Origin: Odobenus rosmarus divergens | Taxonomy: Eukaryota; Chordata; Mammalia; Carnivora; Odobenidae | DNA length: 64,000 bases | Reading direction: 5' to 3' | NCBI RefSeq assembly: GCF_000321225.1 | Contig: NW_004450467.1 | Coordinates: forward strand, 1,260,889-1,324,888 | In this document: piece after piece, positions 37,371-49,895 of the stretch | Position numbering within the stretch: position 1 is the stretch's first letter | How the letters are laid out: each line of letters begins with the position of its first letter | Translations under genes and position numbers: made by a program | The notes under the pieces: generated by a model | Databases searched by the model: none | Told to the model about the DNA's origin: nothing | What the model saw: only the letters and a program-made list of their open reading frames with translations

Positions 37371-37473
37371 TCTGAAAGTTGTTCACTGAGAAGTCTTGAG
37401 GATGATAGAATCCTGCTTTGCAAATGCACTGATAGGCTCCAAGCACGAATCCTAGACCTTTAATTGGCATACA
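37371..37473 (-). CDS. GPR158: GPR158 internal exon: EGF-like segment
   Basis: Minus-strand exon of 103 bp. Acceptor: polypyrimidine CTGTCTTTTCTTTTTCATAG (plus 37474-37493). Donor: GTAAGT (plus 37365-37370). It begins on a codon boundary (TGT) and gives 34 codons plus one base: CMPIKGLGFVLGAYQCICKA, then GFYHPQDFSVNNFQ. The Cys pattern C-x14-C-x-C and 'GAYQCICKAGF' are EGF-like. In GPR158 this lies after the extracellular Cache domain and before the Cys-rich linker coded at 5362-5558, on the extracellular side. No stop in frame, and both splice sites are canonical. The residue QDF replaces what I recall as a different short stretch in human. Identity is inferred from recall of the family, with GPR179 the alternative. 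Confidence 0.9.
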
Positions 37474-39024
37474 CTATGAAAAAGAAAAGACAGCAGTAGA
37501 GTTGATCACAGTTTATTTCACAGTATAAAGACTCACAGATATCCATCATTACAAATGGTAACAGAACTATCACATTTTCCAGAAATAAAGTATCTCTTTT
37601 TTGAACTCTTATTTTAGGTTTGTTTGTCAACAGACATTTTTTAGATGCTGCAAACTGTTTCCTTTCTAAATACATGCCATTATGGCTGTAGGCACCACAC
37701 AACTTTAACTCATTCATTTGCCACAGGGAGTAAACTTCTAGGCATGGCTTCTGGGTTTGATGCCTCAAATATAATCTTATTGCTTTAAGAGATATTTCCA
37801 AAGCCTATAAGAATGCCTTAAGAAGGACTCCATGAAAAATATTTCTATCATCGCAAAGGGAGGCAGATACGTAGGTAGGTAGATGGATAGAATTCAGGAT
37901 GTGAAAATTGCTTCTATGAATTAAATATTCACCAAATTTTCATCCTTGGAATAAAATAAAATAAATAAAATAACAAATTGGTGAAATAACAAAACAAGTA
38001 AACCTTAAAGTGCAAATTTGGAAGAGAAAAATAAAGATAAAATAATGATCCCAAGGGCTCTTTACCTAAAATCTCTTTCATAGATAAGTGTCCTACATTT
38101 ACATACATTTTTAAAAAATGACCAGCTTTCTAAATATGTCACATCAATAAATATAATAGACATCTCCCAAAAGCTTAATCTTGGTTTCTTTCGAAAAGAT
38201 ATCACTTAAATCTCATAAAATTTGGCTTAACATACTTCATTTCTGCTACATTTAATTACATAAGTACAGAATAACTTTTATTAAAATACAAACAGTACAT
38301 CAATAAAACAGGAGTGTCTCAAGAATACAGTCAACACTGAAATTTAATTTCTGCTCTCTACCAAGATGCCAAACCTTTGACTTTTTGCCATTATGATCAA
38401 TTAGAAAGTCTTACAATCTAATAGATTTTAGTCATAAAATGTCTCCCTAATACAGAAGCCCTGAAGAGAAAACTCTAAATAATTTAAATAATAATTCCAC
38501 AATCTAAGCTTAATGATTGGTATCAAGATCAATATTACATACTATGAAAATTCCAAGAAATAGAAAAGTATTTATATATAAGGTAGCAAGAGCTAGTACA
38601 TGTTCTAAATTCATAGAGATAAAACAAAAAATTTTAACAAAGAGCTTTCTAAGAGACCTCCTTGAATATTTTATTTCATTAATTCTACCCCTACTCCCAG
38701 CCTTTTTTTTTTACCCAATACACAATTTGTAACTAATTATACCTTACAATTGAAAACACAGTTCCTGACCCAGAGCAATATACAAGAAGAGAGAAGTCCC
38801 AATCAATTCAACTGAGTTGGCAAGTACCAATCAATTCAACTGAGTTGGCAAGTATTTATGAAATAACTGCTGTGGGCTTAGAAAATTCCTATAGAACCTA
38901 ACCAAAATAACACATACTATTTATAAAAATCCAGTTATACAATAGGTCAGATGATATTTCTGAACTATATAAATTAAAAACAATTGTAACATTTACTTTT
39001 CAGAAGCACTAGTATTATGAATAG
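37474..39024 (-). other. GPR158: GPR158 intron upstream of EGF-like exon
   Basis: Starts with the acceptor AG at 37474-37475. The next 5' coding exon was not found up to 64000, so this intron is at least 26.5 kb. This first 1.5 kb shows no named repeat apart from (AAAT) units at about 37955. Confidence 0.6.
38799..38854 (+). repeat. 28-bp perfect tandem duplication
   Basis: Two identical adjacent units starting CCAATCAATTCAACTGAGTT (38799-38826 and 38827-38854). No mismatches, so a recent slippage or duplication event. Confidence 0.97.
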
Positions 39025-39145
39025 AGCATATTATTTGTGGTCAGTCAGAAAATAAGGATTTGAATTATGACTTTATCACTAACTAGCTATGTGAACTTGG
39101 GATGTTCTCTTAACTTCTTTGAGCCTTAGTTTTTTAATTTGTAAG
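39025..39145 (+). repeat. MIR
   Basis: 'ggatttgaattatgactttatcactaactagctatgtgaacttggg' followed by 'cttctttgagccttagtttttt' is the MIR core. Confidence 0.78.
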
Positions 39146-39309
39146 AACAATCATTCAGTCAAATTCATGTACAGTCTTGAAGAAGGCAGAAACACCAAGA
39201 TGTCCTAATAGGTTAAATATGGGGTATAAGAGGAAGAAAAGAATAAAGGGTGACTTTATTCCGTTGGTTTTTTTGTTTTGTTTTTGTTTTTTTTGCCTGA
39301 GCAGCCTTA

Positions 39310-39620
39310 AGACTGGAGGTGCCATCACTGACCTAGGAAAGGCTTCTGGAGGAGAAGATTTGAAAGAAAGAGCAGAAGTTCAGTTTTGCAAATGTTAAGT
39401 GTGAAGTGCCTATTTGAAATTTAACTCTAGGTATCAAATAGGCAGGCTGATAAAGTAGGAGGGAGTTTAGGAGAGATGTCTGGGCTGTATAATTTAGGAC
39501 TGATTTGCACAAAAATGATAGGTAAAGCCATGAAATCAGATAAGACTAGATCACTAAGGGAGTGCCTACAGGCTGTAAAGGACAGAGGTCCAAAGTGGTG
39601 AGACTCAAGACACTCTAGAG
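39310..39620 (-). repeat. Old L2-associated repeat, antisense
   Basis: 'aagttcagttttgcaaatgttaagtgtgaagtgcctatttgaaat', 'gagatgtctgggctgtataattta', 'aaagccatgaaatcagataagactagatcac' follow the same long mammalian consensus that the 14716-15800 element enters at its end. Family name uncertain. Confidence 0.5.
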
Positions 39621-41013
39621 CTAAAGGGTTAGGCAGAAAGGAAGAAACAAAGAATACTTAGAAGAGTAATTCAGTGTGGTATCATTATCTCATTAACTAG
39701 ATTTGATACTATGGACATAACATGTGAAATTTCTTGTGAGTTGCATTTAGTAAACATTCATACAGCATAGATTTATCCAGGTAAACTAAGTCTTAGATAC
39801 TAAGAATACAATAGTATACTCTAAATATTCTGCCTCACTGGAATTTGGAGGTTAATGCTATTCCTTAAAACAGCATTAAATTCCCTAATAATATGACAGT
39901 TTTGCAACAGTAATTCAGTTGAAAATTTTAAATGTTTACGGCAAATCTGAGAGTTTATTGGAATAAGAACATCTCTTTACAAGCTAACTCTAAACTTGAA
40001 ATAAAAATGAAGGTTAAAAAAACCCTAGCTGATCAGATAAATATGACCAAATATAAAGCCTGTTGAGCATAAAAAAAAGTTTTCCAGTTTTATTATGGAA
40101 AACACAGAATTATGAATTATTAGTTACCTCAAACTCTTTTGTTCTATTCTTAAATTATCTTACATTTTCAAAGAAAAGAAAAAAACATTCAGTCAGATAG
40201 CATCAATAAAAGAATATCATCCTGCTGTATTTCAATATTGTGGGACCTGCATGGAACTCAGGTGCTATTGCTTATATATGTTTGCCTTAGTATAAAAGTA
40301 ATCCTGGCTTATTTTCATATTAATGGTTATAAATTTGCAATCAACTTCCCATGCTTTCTTGCTCCATCTGCCATCACCATTCTGTAGCTACTCTAACTCT
40401 GCCACCTCCCAACCAAACTTATACATTTTCAAGATTAGGCAATTAGTTTAGTATTCAAACTAGTTTTTAAAAATCTACATAAGTATGATGACTACTCAAC
40501 TAATGTTGATCATATATGGACTGAGGAGCTGTTTTCTATTTAAAATTTAGAATTTTAAAAATATTCTCATGTAATACAGGAAAAAGTCTTCAAAATTTTA
40601 CTATAATTTAACATTCATTTAAAATATTCATTTAAAATATTAATTTTAGGTACTTAAGACATTCATTCATCTTAGATATTCAAGCCTAAACCTTTCTCCT
40701 TTATCTTCATAGAAGTCCAAGAGGGTAGAAATGGAAAAAGCAGTACTTCTTCCTCCATAGAGGTAGCTGTTCCATGATACCCTTGGATAAACACTAAGCA
40801 TCTTGTATTAAGACTTATGGTATCCCTGTGAATGAAGTGGAACACAACTCCTGGAACACAACTCACAAGACTGGATGCCCTCTTCGATGAACCTATAATG
40901 CCCATACTTACTAAGCCATCAGCTGAGATATACTAAGGATAGTCTTGACCACATACAATCAAAGTCATGTTCCTGGGAGTAATCCAGATCCAAACGGAAA
41001 GAGATGGTGGTCA
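39621..41013. other. Unassigned intron
   Basis: AT-rich, no exon or named repeat. Confidence 0.5.
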
Positions 41014-41031
41014 AGAGTTTAGAGAAAAATA

Positions 41032-43747
41032 GATTCCTAGAAATATAGAGCCTATCAAGTCTGAGTCATGAAGAAATAAAAATTCTGGACAGATTTATAA
41101 CTAGTAAGGAGATTGAATCAAAAACCTCCCAATGGAGAAAAAAGCCCAGAGCCAGAAAGCCTCAATGGACAATTCTACCAAACAGTCAAAGAAAAATTAA
41201 CACCAAACTTTTCCTCAAACTCTTTGAAAAAAGTGAAATGAAAATACTTCCTAATTCATTTTGTGAAGCCAGCATTACCTTGATAGCAAAATCAGACAAA
41301 GATACTATAGGAAAAGAAAACTACGGACCAATATTCCTGATTAATATTGATGTGAAAATCTTCAACAAAATAATTGCAAACCAAATTCAGCACATTAAAA
41401 GGACTACGCAGCATAACCAAGTGGAACTTATTCCTGGAACACAATGATAATTCAACATGCAAATCATTCAATGCAATACAGCATACTGACAAAATGAAGG
41501 ACAAAAACTACATGACTATTTCAAGTAATTTAGAAAAAGCATTTGACAAAATTCAACACCTTTTCATGATAAAAACACTCAACAAACTAGGAATAGAAGG
41601 AAACTATCTCAACATAATGAGGGCTATATATGAAGAGCCTATAGCTAACACTATGCCCACTGGTGAAATGCTGAAAGATTTTCCTATAAGATCAGAAACA
41701 AGGCAAGGCCACTGTCACTTCCATTCAGCATTACTGGAAGTCCTAGGCAGAGTAATTGGGAAAGAAATAAAAGGCATTCAAAAAGAAAGAAAGAAATACA
41801 ATTATCTGTTTGCAGAAGACATAATGTTACATGTAGAAAACCCTAAAGATTTTGCCAAAAAGAAAAAGAAAAAAGAAAAAAGAGGCTTGTTAGATTTAAT
41901 AACCATATTAATCTAAGTTCTAGGATATAAAATCAACATACAAAAATTGATGAGTTTCTATACCCAAACAATCATAATCCAGAAAGGATATCTAAAAAAC
42001 AATCCCACTTATAATAGCTTCAAAAAGAATGAAATACTTAGGAATAAACTTAACCAAACTGAAAACTACAAAACATTGCTGAAAAAATTAAAGATACAAA
42101 CACATGAACTGGCAGTCATGTTCATGGATTGGAGGACTTAACACTGCCAGAATTCCCAGGCTACCCAATGCAATCTCTATTAAAATCCTGATGGCATTTT
42201 TTGCAGAAACAGAAAAACCATCCTAAAAATCGTATGTAATCTCTAGAACTCCAAATAGTCAAAGCAATCTTGAAAACAAAGAACAGATTCGGAGGTCTCA
42301 TACTTTCTAATTTCAAAAACATTTACAAAGCTACAATAATCGAAACAGCGTGGTACTGGCATGATGGCAAATATACAGACCAATGGCACAGAATAGAAGG
42401 CCCAGAAATAAACCGTCATATATAATGATCAAATGATTTATGCAAGGATGCCAGTACCATGCAATGGGAAAAAAAGGGCAATCTCTTCAATAAACGGTGC
42501 TGGGAAAACTGAATATCCCCATGCAAAAGAATTACGTTGAACCCTTACCTTATAACGTACACAAGAATTAACTCAAAATGTATTAAAGACCTAAACATAG
42601 GGCCCCAAATCATAGCTTCTAGAAGGAAACAGGGGAAAAACCTTCATGACATTGGATGTGGGAACGATTTCTTGGACATAACATCAAAATACAGGCAACA
42701 AAAGCAAAAAATAGGCAAATGGGACTACATCAAATTTAAAAACAATAGTGCATCAAAGGAAACAATCAACAATATGAAGGGCAACTTATAGAATGAGAGA
42801 AAAGATCTGTAAACAATATATCTGATAGGGGGTTAATATCCAGAATATATAAAAACTACAATTCAACAACAACAATAACAACAACAACAAATCACCTGAT
42901 TTAAAAATGAGCAAAAGATTTGAATAGATGTTTCCCCAAAGAAGATTTACAAATGGTCAAGACACATATAAAAAGATGCTTGACATCACTAATCATTAGA
43001 GAAATGCAAATCAAAACTACAATGAGGTATTAGCCTATACCCATTAGGATGGACACTATCAGTAAAACAAAATAACAAATATTGGCATGGATGTGGAGAA
43101 ATCAGAATCCTTATGCACTGTTGGTGGGAATATAAAATAGTGTAGCCACTATGAGAACAATATGGAGGTTTCTCAAAAAATTAAAAACAGAACTGCCATA
43201 TAATCCAGGAATCCCACTTGTAGGTATATATCCAAAATAACTAAAAGATCTTGAAGAGCTATTTGATACCCAGTTCACTGCAGCATTATTCACAATAGCC
43301 AAGAGGTAGAAGCAACTCAAATGTTCATCAATGGATAAAGAAAATGTGCTATATAATTACAATGGAATTACTATTCAGTATTTAAAAAGAAGGAAATCCT
43401 GTCACATGCTAAAACATGAATGGATCTTGAGGACATTATGTCAAGTAAAATAAGCCAATCACAAAAAGATAAATACCATATAATGCCACTTGTATGTGGT
43501 GGTATCTAAAGTAATTAAAGTCATAGAAAAAGAAAGTAGAATGATGGCTGCCAGAGACTGAGGAAAGGGGAAATGAGGACTTGTCTAGTGGGCATACAGC
43601 ATTTCCCTTTTGCATGATGAAAGAGCTCTGGATCTGTTACACGACAATATGTATACAGCTAACCTACTGAACTGTACACTTAAAAAAATGGTTAAGATGG
43701 TAAATTTCATGTTATGTGTTTTATACCACAATCAAAAATTTTAAAAA
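41032..43747 (+). mobile_element. 5'-truncated L1 with target duplication
   Basis: About 2.7 kb from the ORF2 reverse-transcriptase region to the 3' end. Readable pieces: [10 protein letters not shown] (about 41532), LFAEDIMLHVENPKDF at about 41807-41855 (the usual FADD is FAED here), and ESRKQ-type C-terminal parts to about 43500, then the 3'UTR ending 'ataccacaatcaaaaatttt'. Flanked by imperfect direct repeats AGAGTTTAGAGAAAAATAG (41014-41031) and AGAATTTAGAGAAAAATGG (43748-43765). The 3'UTR is of an older type than the copies at 28543 and 59748. (AAC)n at 42858-42888. Inactive. Confidence 0.9.
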
Positions 43748-43765
43748 AGAATTTAGAGAAAAATG

Positions 43766-44565
43766 GTCTTTCTTCCTCAACAATGTGTATGTAAACTCTA
43801 CAGATGATACTGCAACACATAATTGGCAAGACATATAATTCATCTCAACTCCTCCTGGGGAACATAATTGCAAAACAAAACCTGGCCAGCTTGACAGTCA
43901 TGAAGATTTTGTACAAAGGTACTACTGAGCAATGCAATGGCTAAAACAAAGGCTAAACTTAGGTATGTTTGGCATTTAATGGAAATAATGCTTGTCCCTA
44001 AGGATCACATTTACATATAATTCTGAAGAAAAATTAATTTGGATCTGAAGGAAGCAAAAATAAAATGCAAATACAATAAAGTTGTTATGATTCAAAATCC
44101 TCTAGAAATGGGTCTTTAAATACTTTTTTTAAAACTTTGTTTTGGAATCTTCCTAAAATGCAAAGCACTTTCTGGCTTCACTGAACTGAACACCATGAAC
44201 AGAATTTAACATTTTCTTCCTGAGTCAGAATTGTTACTTTGAACACTGGGTACAAAATGATGCTGAAATACACTGATGCCCTCTGGAGCTACTGAAGCTT
44301 TATTCCTATTTTCTCATGTACTAAATACTAAGACTGCTGAACTTTTTGAGTTCTTATGCTTAGTTTTTTTTGTTTTTGTTTTTTTTCCTTCTTTATTTTG
44401 AACAGTTGTCATATTTTAAATGTAAAACACGGACATACTGCTAGAACTGTCTTTTTCCTTCCAATTTATAGTTATAATTGCCTGTATACATGGAAACTAG
44501 ATCACAAAGCATGAAAAGCAAGAGTATATGCAATAATAAATAGCAAGGTAAGAGTAAGTAAGAAA
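43766..44565. other. Unassigned intron
   Basis: T-rich run at about 44366-44388. Nothing else recognised. Confidence 0.5.
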
Positions 44566-44569
44566 ACAG

Positions 44570-44790
44570 TTAATATTTTCTGAGTATTTACCATATGCCA
44601 GGCACTGTTCTAATGCCTGCACAAGTATTAACACTTTTAATCCTACATCAATTCTATTATTATCTCTATCTTAAAGATGAAAAGAATTGAGGCATAGACC
44701 ACTAAAGTAGCATGCTCAAAGCCACACAACTAGTAACTGACAGCCTGGATTCAACTCCAGGGGTGTGGCTTCAGACTGACTACTCTCCAC
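44570..44790 (+). repeat. MIR
   Basis: 'tgagtatttaccatatgccaggcactgttctaatgcctgcac', 'attattatctctatcttaaagatgaaaagaattgaggc', 'caaagccacacaactagtaactgacagcctgg' fit a nearly complete MIR. Confidence 0.85.
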
Positions 44791-46163
44791 AAAATATGGG
44801 TACATAGTAGCATTCTATAAACAAGAATAGATGTTACCACCTGGTCACTTTGGAATGTATATTGATTGTTCTAAGAGGTTTATTTTTCCATTTTTCTTGG
44901 TTTGGGGCATTATGCAAATGGATCAGTTTGCTGGATCATTTAGCTTCAGGTAAGTGAAAATTATTAATTTTAAAATATATGTACATAAAATATATTTTAA
45001 GGCATGCAGTTAATTCTTATACCTGTTACAAATTTTAAAAGCAAACCTCTGCCTTCCCAAATGCAGAGTTCCTTAGCTCAGATCTTGGAAAAGGAATCTT
45101 CATTTCAGGGCACAGAAATAAAGTATCTCTTCTCTACTTGAATTCCTGAAACAGAAGCCCCTCTGGGTCTGAAGAGAATCATGAGGCCAGCTCACAGATG
45201 CCTGATCCCAAACTAAACTCAGCAAGCACAGCAATGGAATCCAAGGACATTCATGGCCATCTAGACTGTCACTTCTTTCTCTTTATTGGCAAAAACATGA
45301 CTCTGCTCTGCTTGGACAGAAGACTTAACCTATCTCCAGAAAGGATTTCCTGTTGTATTGAATTTGTTGAACTTTATTCAAAAAGCAGATGGCAACAACA
45401 CAGAGGCACAAAGAAAGAGGCCTGATGCTGGCAAGATGCAGTAGTAAGTTGGTCTTCCAGATTATTTTTAAAAGACAGCAGCATTTTTTCCCTTTTACTC
45501 CTTCTATGTACCTTGTGAAGAAATACTGTAAAATGTCAAATTTGTTAATTTGGGAGTGGGTTTGGGGAGATATGGTACTAAAACAGGTTAGTTATACTAT
45601 CATCCAGTGGCTCTTCTCCACAACTATTTGCAAGTTTATTAAAAACAAAAGGAAAATACTCCGAGGAAATCTAAAAGGACTCCAGGAAATGATAGGGTAC
45701 ACATCATACATATATTTCATCAAACAACCTTCCAAGGAAACAAGAACTCATGAATAACAAATAATGCAGTATTTCACCAGTGTGAAAAGAACTATGTTTT
45801 GTCTCTATTATTCATTAGCTGGCAGAATCTAGTTTAAAAAGCATGATGGACTGTAGCAGGGGAGGGGGTGAGGAATGAGGGGATATTTTACCTTATGATA
45901 CAGTTAAAATTTAAAAAGAAACTGTTTTCTATTATTAATTTTTGACATGCTTGTTGTATACCCATCTGTCACAAAACAGAGCTAAAGGACAACAATGCAG
46001 CATCTGGCACAAACACATTACAAGTCTACAAACTTCACACTGACACACAGCAAGATGCTTTGTGGGGGTTGAAACTGACTCAGGGAAATGTCAGGATTAT
46101 ATCTCATTGAGTGAACAAGCCCAGTTTTCCAGACCCTCCTAACAGAAACAGCCCCAAACGCTT
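44791..46163. other. Unassigned intron
   Basis: Open frames of 75 and 122 codons here lack splice context or family resemblance. No repeat named. Confidence 0.5.
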
Positions 46164-46179
46164 GAGCAACACAGTTCTT

Positions 46180-46375
46180 TTTTTTTAAAGATTTATTTAT
46201 TTATTTGACAGAGAGACAGACACAGCGACAGAGGGAACACAAGCAGGGGCAGTGGGAGAGGGAGAAGCAGGCTTCCTGCTGAGCAGAGAGCCCGATGCGG
46301 GGCTCGATCCCAGGACCCTGGGATCATGACCTGAGCCAAGGCAGACGCTTAACAACTGAGCCACCCAGGCGCCCT
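46180..46375 (-). mobile_element. Can-SINE, minus orientation
   Basis: 'tttaaagatttatttatttatttgacagagag' to 'gccacccaggcgccct'. Direct repeat GAGCAACACAGTTCTT (46164-46179) / GAGCAGCACAGTTCTT (46376-46391), one mismatch. Confidence 0.96.
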
Positions 46376-46391
46376 GAGCAGCACAGTTCTT

Positions 46392-46824
46392 AATATGCTC
46401 AACACTTAAAAAAAATTAAACACTGCCCTCTCCTAAACCCCAAACTCACTATGAAGCACCTATGTTCTACCTTTGACATCCCGTGTTTCCTGTGGCCACA
46501 GCTCATAACCACTGGGGATTTTCTTTTCATTCTTGACTTAATTTAGCTCTTGTTTACTGAACTTCATTGTATGCTATTTGCTTCAGTAACAAAGAGGAAC
46601 AAAGTCATGGTCTAGTTCTCAGAGAGCACAACCCACAAGCACAAGAGCAAAATCAGAGTTACTATAGGTGCTATGCCCTGTTCATGGCTAAAGGGCTTCA
46701 TATACGTTTGTTCCTTTCTTTTTGAGTAGTCTATCTTTAGATATTTTTCTAGAATTATTTGTTAAAATATAAATTGCTGTACTAAGAATAAAAATTAATA
46801 AAAGGACATATGTAATGTGATTTT
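46392..46824. other. Unassigned intron
   Basis: Nothing recognised. Confidence 0.5.
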
Positions 46825-47100
46825 GATTTTGTAAAATTCAGAAACATAAAACTTTTATAAAGTACTGTTTAAGGATATATGCATATGTGAAACTAAAGAA
46901 CAGAGTGATAACATAAAATTCAGGATAATGGTTACCTTTTGGTGGGCTAGGATGAGGGAGGAGTATACAGGGACTTTCTAAGATACTAGTAACAATCTAT
47001 TTTTTAACCTGAATAGTGGGTATAATCTTTATTGCAATAGCCCCAGCTCCTAACATAGTGCTTGACATACAGTAGGTACCAATAAGTATTACTAAAATGA
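46825..47100 (+). repeat. Old L1M-type fragment and L2/MIR-like end
   Basis: 46825-47030 resembles an old L1 3' region ('attcaggataatggttaccttttggtgggctaggatgaggga'). 47040-47100 ('agctcctaacatagtgcttgacatacagtaggtaccaataagta') is like the 3' end of L2/MIR. Confidence 0.5.
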
Positions 47101-47129
47101 GGGGAGGAAGGAACTGACTTTAATTTCTA

Positions 47130-48096
47130 GCTATGATACATTATCTTGTAACAGGCTGAAGTTCCCACCAAAAACAATTAAAACATCTGGATAAAATGAA
47201 AGAAAGAAAAAGAAGGGAGGGAGGGAAAGAGGAGAAAAAGAAACCAACTAACATACCTACCTATGTGGAGATATCAGAAAACTGCCAATGGAGCCAGAAT
47301 TGAGGGGCCAAGATCACAGAAAGAAGGGGAATGCACAGCTGTTCTATATTCTACATTTCTGAATCAAACTTAATATTTGATAATATGAGGCACTGGAGGA
47401 AGACTAAGAATCTGACAGATGGAAGCTGGTAAGAGGTAGAAAGCCAGGAAAATTAGGTAATCTCACAGGCCTGAGGAGGAAAAAATAATCAATTTGGGGG
47501 CTGTAAAAATACTCAAGCCTAAAGACAAAATCCCAGAGAGAATGAAAGTGCAAGGAAAGAAGACTGAGCCCCAAAAAATTTTGTTGAATTTTTAAGTTGC
47601 CTACGGTGAAAGTCAAAGAAGCAAAGCAGAAACTGAAGGGAAACAGAGTTGAATTTTTGGCAGCATTACAATTTTAAACTCTTAAACTGGAGTTTAGGAC
47701 CTTCCAAGGACAAAGGTCTCTAATAACCATCCAAGGTTCTCAGTGAGCCCTCTGGAGTGTTATACCCTGGAAGTAGGAGTGAATAAATAATCTGAGCTTT
47801 TCATAGATTTCCGTTCATTTTGGTACTGATCAAACACTACTTGGATTAAGGTGATCTGTCTAGTATAGTATCACAAACAGGATAGAGCCTCTCTGGAAGA
47901 AGGCAATGCATACAGAACCACTTTAACAACACAATGTCTGGCATTAACTCTTAAATTACCAAACACACCAGGAAAAAAGGACAATGTAAACAGATCCACA
48001 AATGACTAGGTACTCAAGTTATTGACACAGATTTTTAAATAACTATAATCAATATGTCCAAGAGATAAGACAATAATATAAAATTTCCCCAGAGGA
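47130..48096 (+). repeat. Possible old L1 5' region
   Basis: Blocks such as 'caaaaacaattaaaacatctggataaaatgaaa' and 'cagatccacaaatgactaggt' recall old L1 5'UTR sequence, and 48240-48370 ('gatattctagaactaataaaaccaaga') recalls an ORF1 region. Tentative. Confidence 0.35.
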
Positions 48097-48220
48097 TTAA
48101 CAGTATCCTTATCTTGATGAGTGCTCAGTAATATATGGAATTGTTGAATCACTATTTTGTACACCTGAAACTAATATCACATTGTATGTTAACTATCCTG
48201 AAATTAAAGTAAAATATAAA
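48097..48220 (+). mobile_element. L1 3'UTR tail, 5'-truncated
   Basis: 'gagtgctcagtaatatatggaattgttgaatcactattttgtacacctgaaactaatatcac' and A-rich tail. Direct repeat TAAAATTTCCCCAGAG (about 48079) / TAAAATTTCTCCAGAG (about 48222). Confidence 0.9.
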
Positions 48221-49030
48221 ATAAAATTTCTCCAGAGAACTGGAATCTATTTTTTCAGAAAAAGAGTAAAGTAGATATTCTAGAACTAATAAAACCAAGA
48301 TTGCGTGCCAGAAAAGAAAAAGATAAGCCAGCTCAAAGATAGATTAGCAGAAAGTATCCAGTCTGAAGTGTGAAAAAAAATTAAATAATAGAAAAGAACA
48401 CAAAGAATATACAGTTCATAGTAAACAGATCTGACATACATGTATTTGGAGTCACATAATAGAGAAGAGAACAAAAGTAGAATTTTTGCTAGCATTCTAT
48501 TTTTATATCTAAGTGCTTGTTAAATAAGTATGGTCATTTTGTGCACTATTCTGTATGTATTTTGCACATCAATAAAAGTTTTTAAAAATAACCAAGTATC
48601 ACTATGAGGAACGACTTCACACATACTAGGATGGCTAATATAAAAGAGGCAAACTAACAAGTATTACTGAGGATGCTGCCATCACAGTGGGCCTACATAG
48701 CAGAGCATCAAACCATTGTTCTTGAACCTTAAGATCTAATGAAATTTGCTTTGCTAAGTTTGAACTTGCCTGAGACTTATCACTCCTTTCCTCCTTCTGA
48801 TTTCTCCTGTTTGAAAGGAATGAATGAAAAAAAAAAAAAAAGAAAGGAATGAATGTCTATCCTATCCCTATTCATTGTAGAAAGTCTCCAGAAAGGAAGA
48901 TTGAAGAATATTTTGATTAACCCAAAAGAAGACACATAAATAAGAAAAAAGAAATGTTAAAACAGTTAGTAGCTTTAAATCCCAACTATAGCAATAATTA
49001 TTATATACATACCTGAAAAACATACTTCAT
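48221..49030. other. Mixed old L1 remnants and unassigned intron
   Basis: 48495-48680 resembles an old L1 3' end followed by an ORF2 C-terminal scrap. 48826-48841 is an A run. The rest is unassigned. Confidence 0.4.
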
Positions 49031-49790
49031 TTTTAAAAGTTTTTATTTAAATTCCAGCTAATTAACATATAATGTAATATTAGTTTCAGGTGTACGATAC
49101 AGTGATTCAACACTTCTATACAACACCTGGTGCTCATCACAAGTGCCCTCCTTAATCCCCATCACCTATTTCGCCCATTCCCCCACCAACCTCTCCTGTG
49201 GTAACCATCAGTTTATTGTCTATAGTTAAGAGTCTGTTTCTTGGTTTGCCTCTCTCTCTCTTCCTCTTTCTCTCTCCTTTTATATATTTATTTTTATTTA
49301 TTTTTGATGTGGAGAAAGCAGAACCATCTTGTACTGCTGGTGGGAATGCAAACTTATGCAGCCACTCTGGAAAATAGTATGGAGGTTCCACAAAAAGTTA
49401 AAAATAGAACTACCCAAACACCCAGCAATTGCACTACTAGGTATTTACCCAAAGGATATAAAATTACTAATTCAAAGGGATATATGCACCCTGATGTTTA
49501 TAGAAGCATTATTTACAAAAGCCAAACTATGGAAACAGCCCCAGCATCCATCAACTGATGACTGTATAAAGAAGATGTGTTTATATATATATATATATAT
49601 ACACATACATACAATGGAATATTACTCAGCCATAAAAAAAACAATGAAATCTTGCCATTTGCAACAACATGGATGGAGCTAGAGAGTATTATGCTAAATG
49701 AAATAAGTCAGAGAAAGACAAATACCATATGACCTCACTCATATGTGGAATTTAAGAAACAAAACAAATGAACAAAGGAAAACAATGAAA
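49031..49790 (-). mobile_element. L1 3' end with 5' inversion (twin priming)
   Basis: 49031-49300 is L1 3'UTR in minus orientation (poly-T end at left, 'ctcatcacaagtgccctccttaatccccatcacc'). 49306-49790 is the adjoining upstream L1 piece in plus orientation ('gatgtggagaaagcagaacc...cactcatatgtggaatttaag...aaatgaacaaagg'). In the intact order (compare 23100-24240) these two pieces are neighbours, so the break is a 5' inversion and not two insertions. The shared direct repeat ACATACTTCA at about 49020-49030 and 49792-49801 brackets the whole. (TA)n at 49582-49601. Confidence 0.88.
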
Positions 49791-49895
49791 TACATACTTC
49801 AAATAAAACATTAAGATCATCAAATTGAGTTAAGCAAACTCAAAAGCTGCTAACAAGAGATACATTTTAAATAAAGTTAGAAATAAAAGGATGGA

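Noticed and set aside
41374..41916. 180-codon open frame
   Set aside because: Part of the 5'-truncated L1 at 41032-43747, with an altered catalytic motif and stops around it.
45198..45757. 75- and 122-codon open frames on the plus strand
   Set aside because: No family resemblance, no splice or promoter context, and opposite strand to the host gene. Chance frames in unassigned intron.
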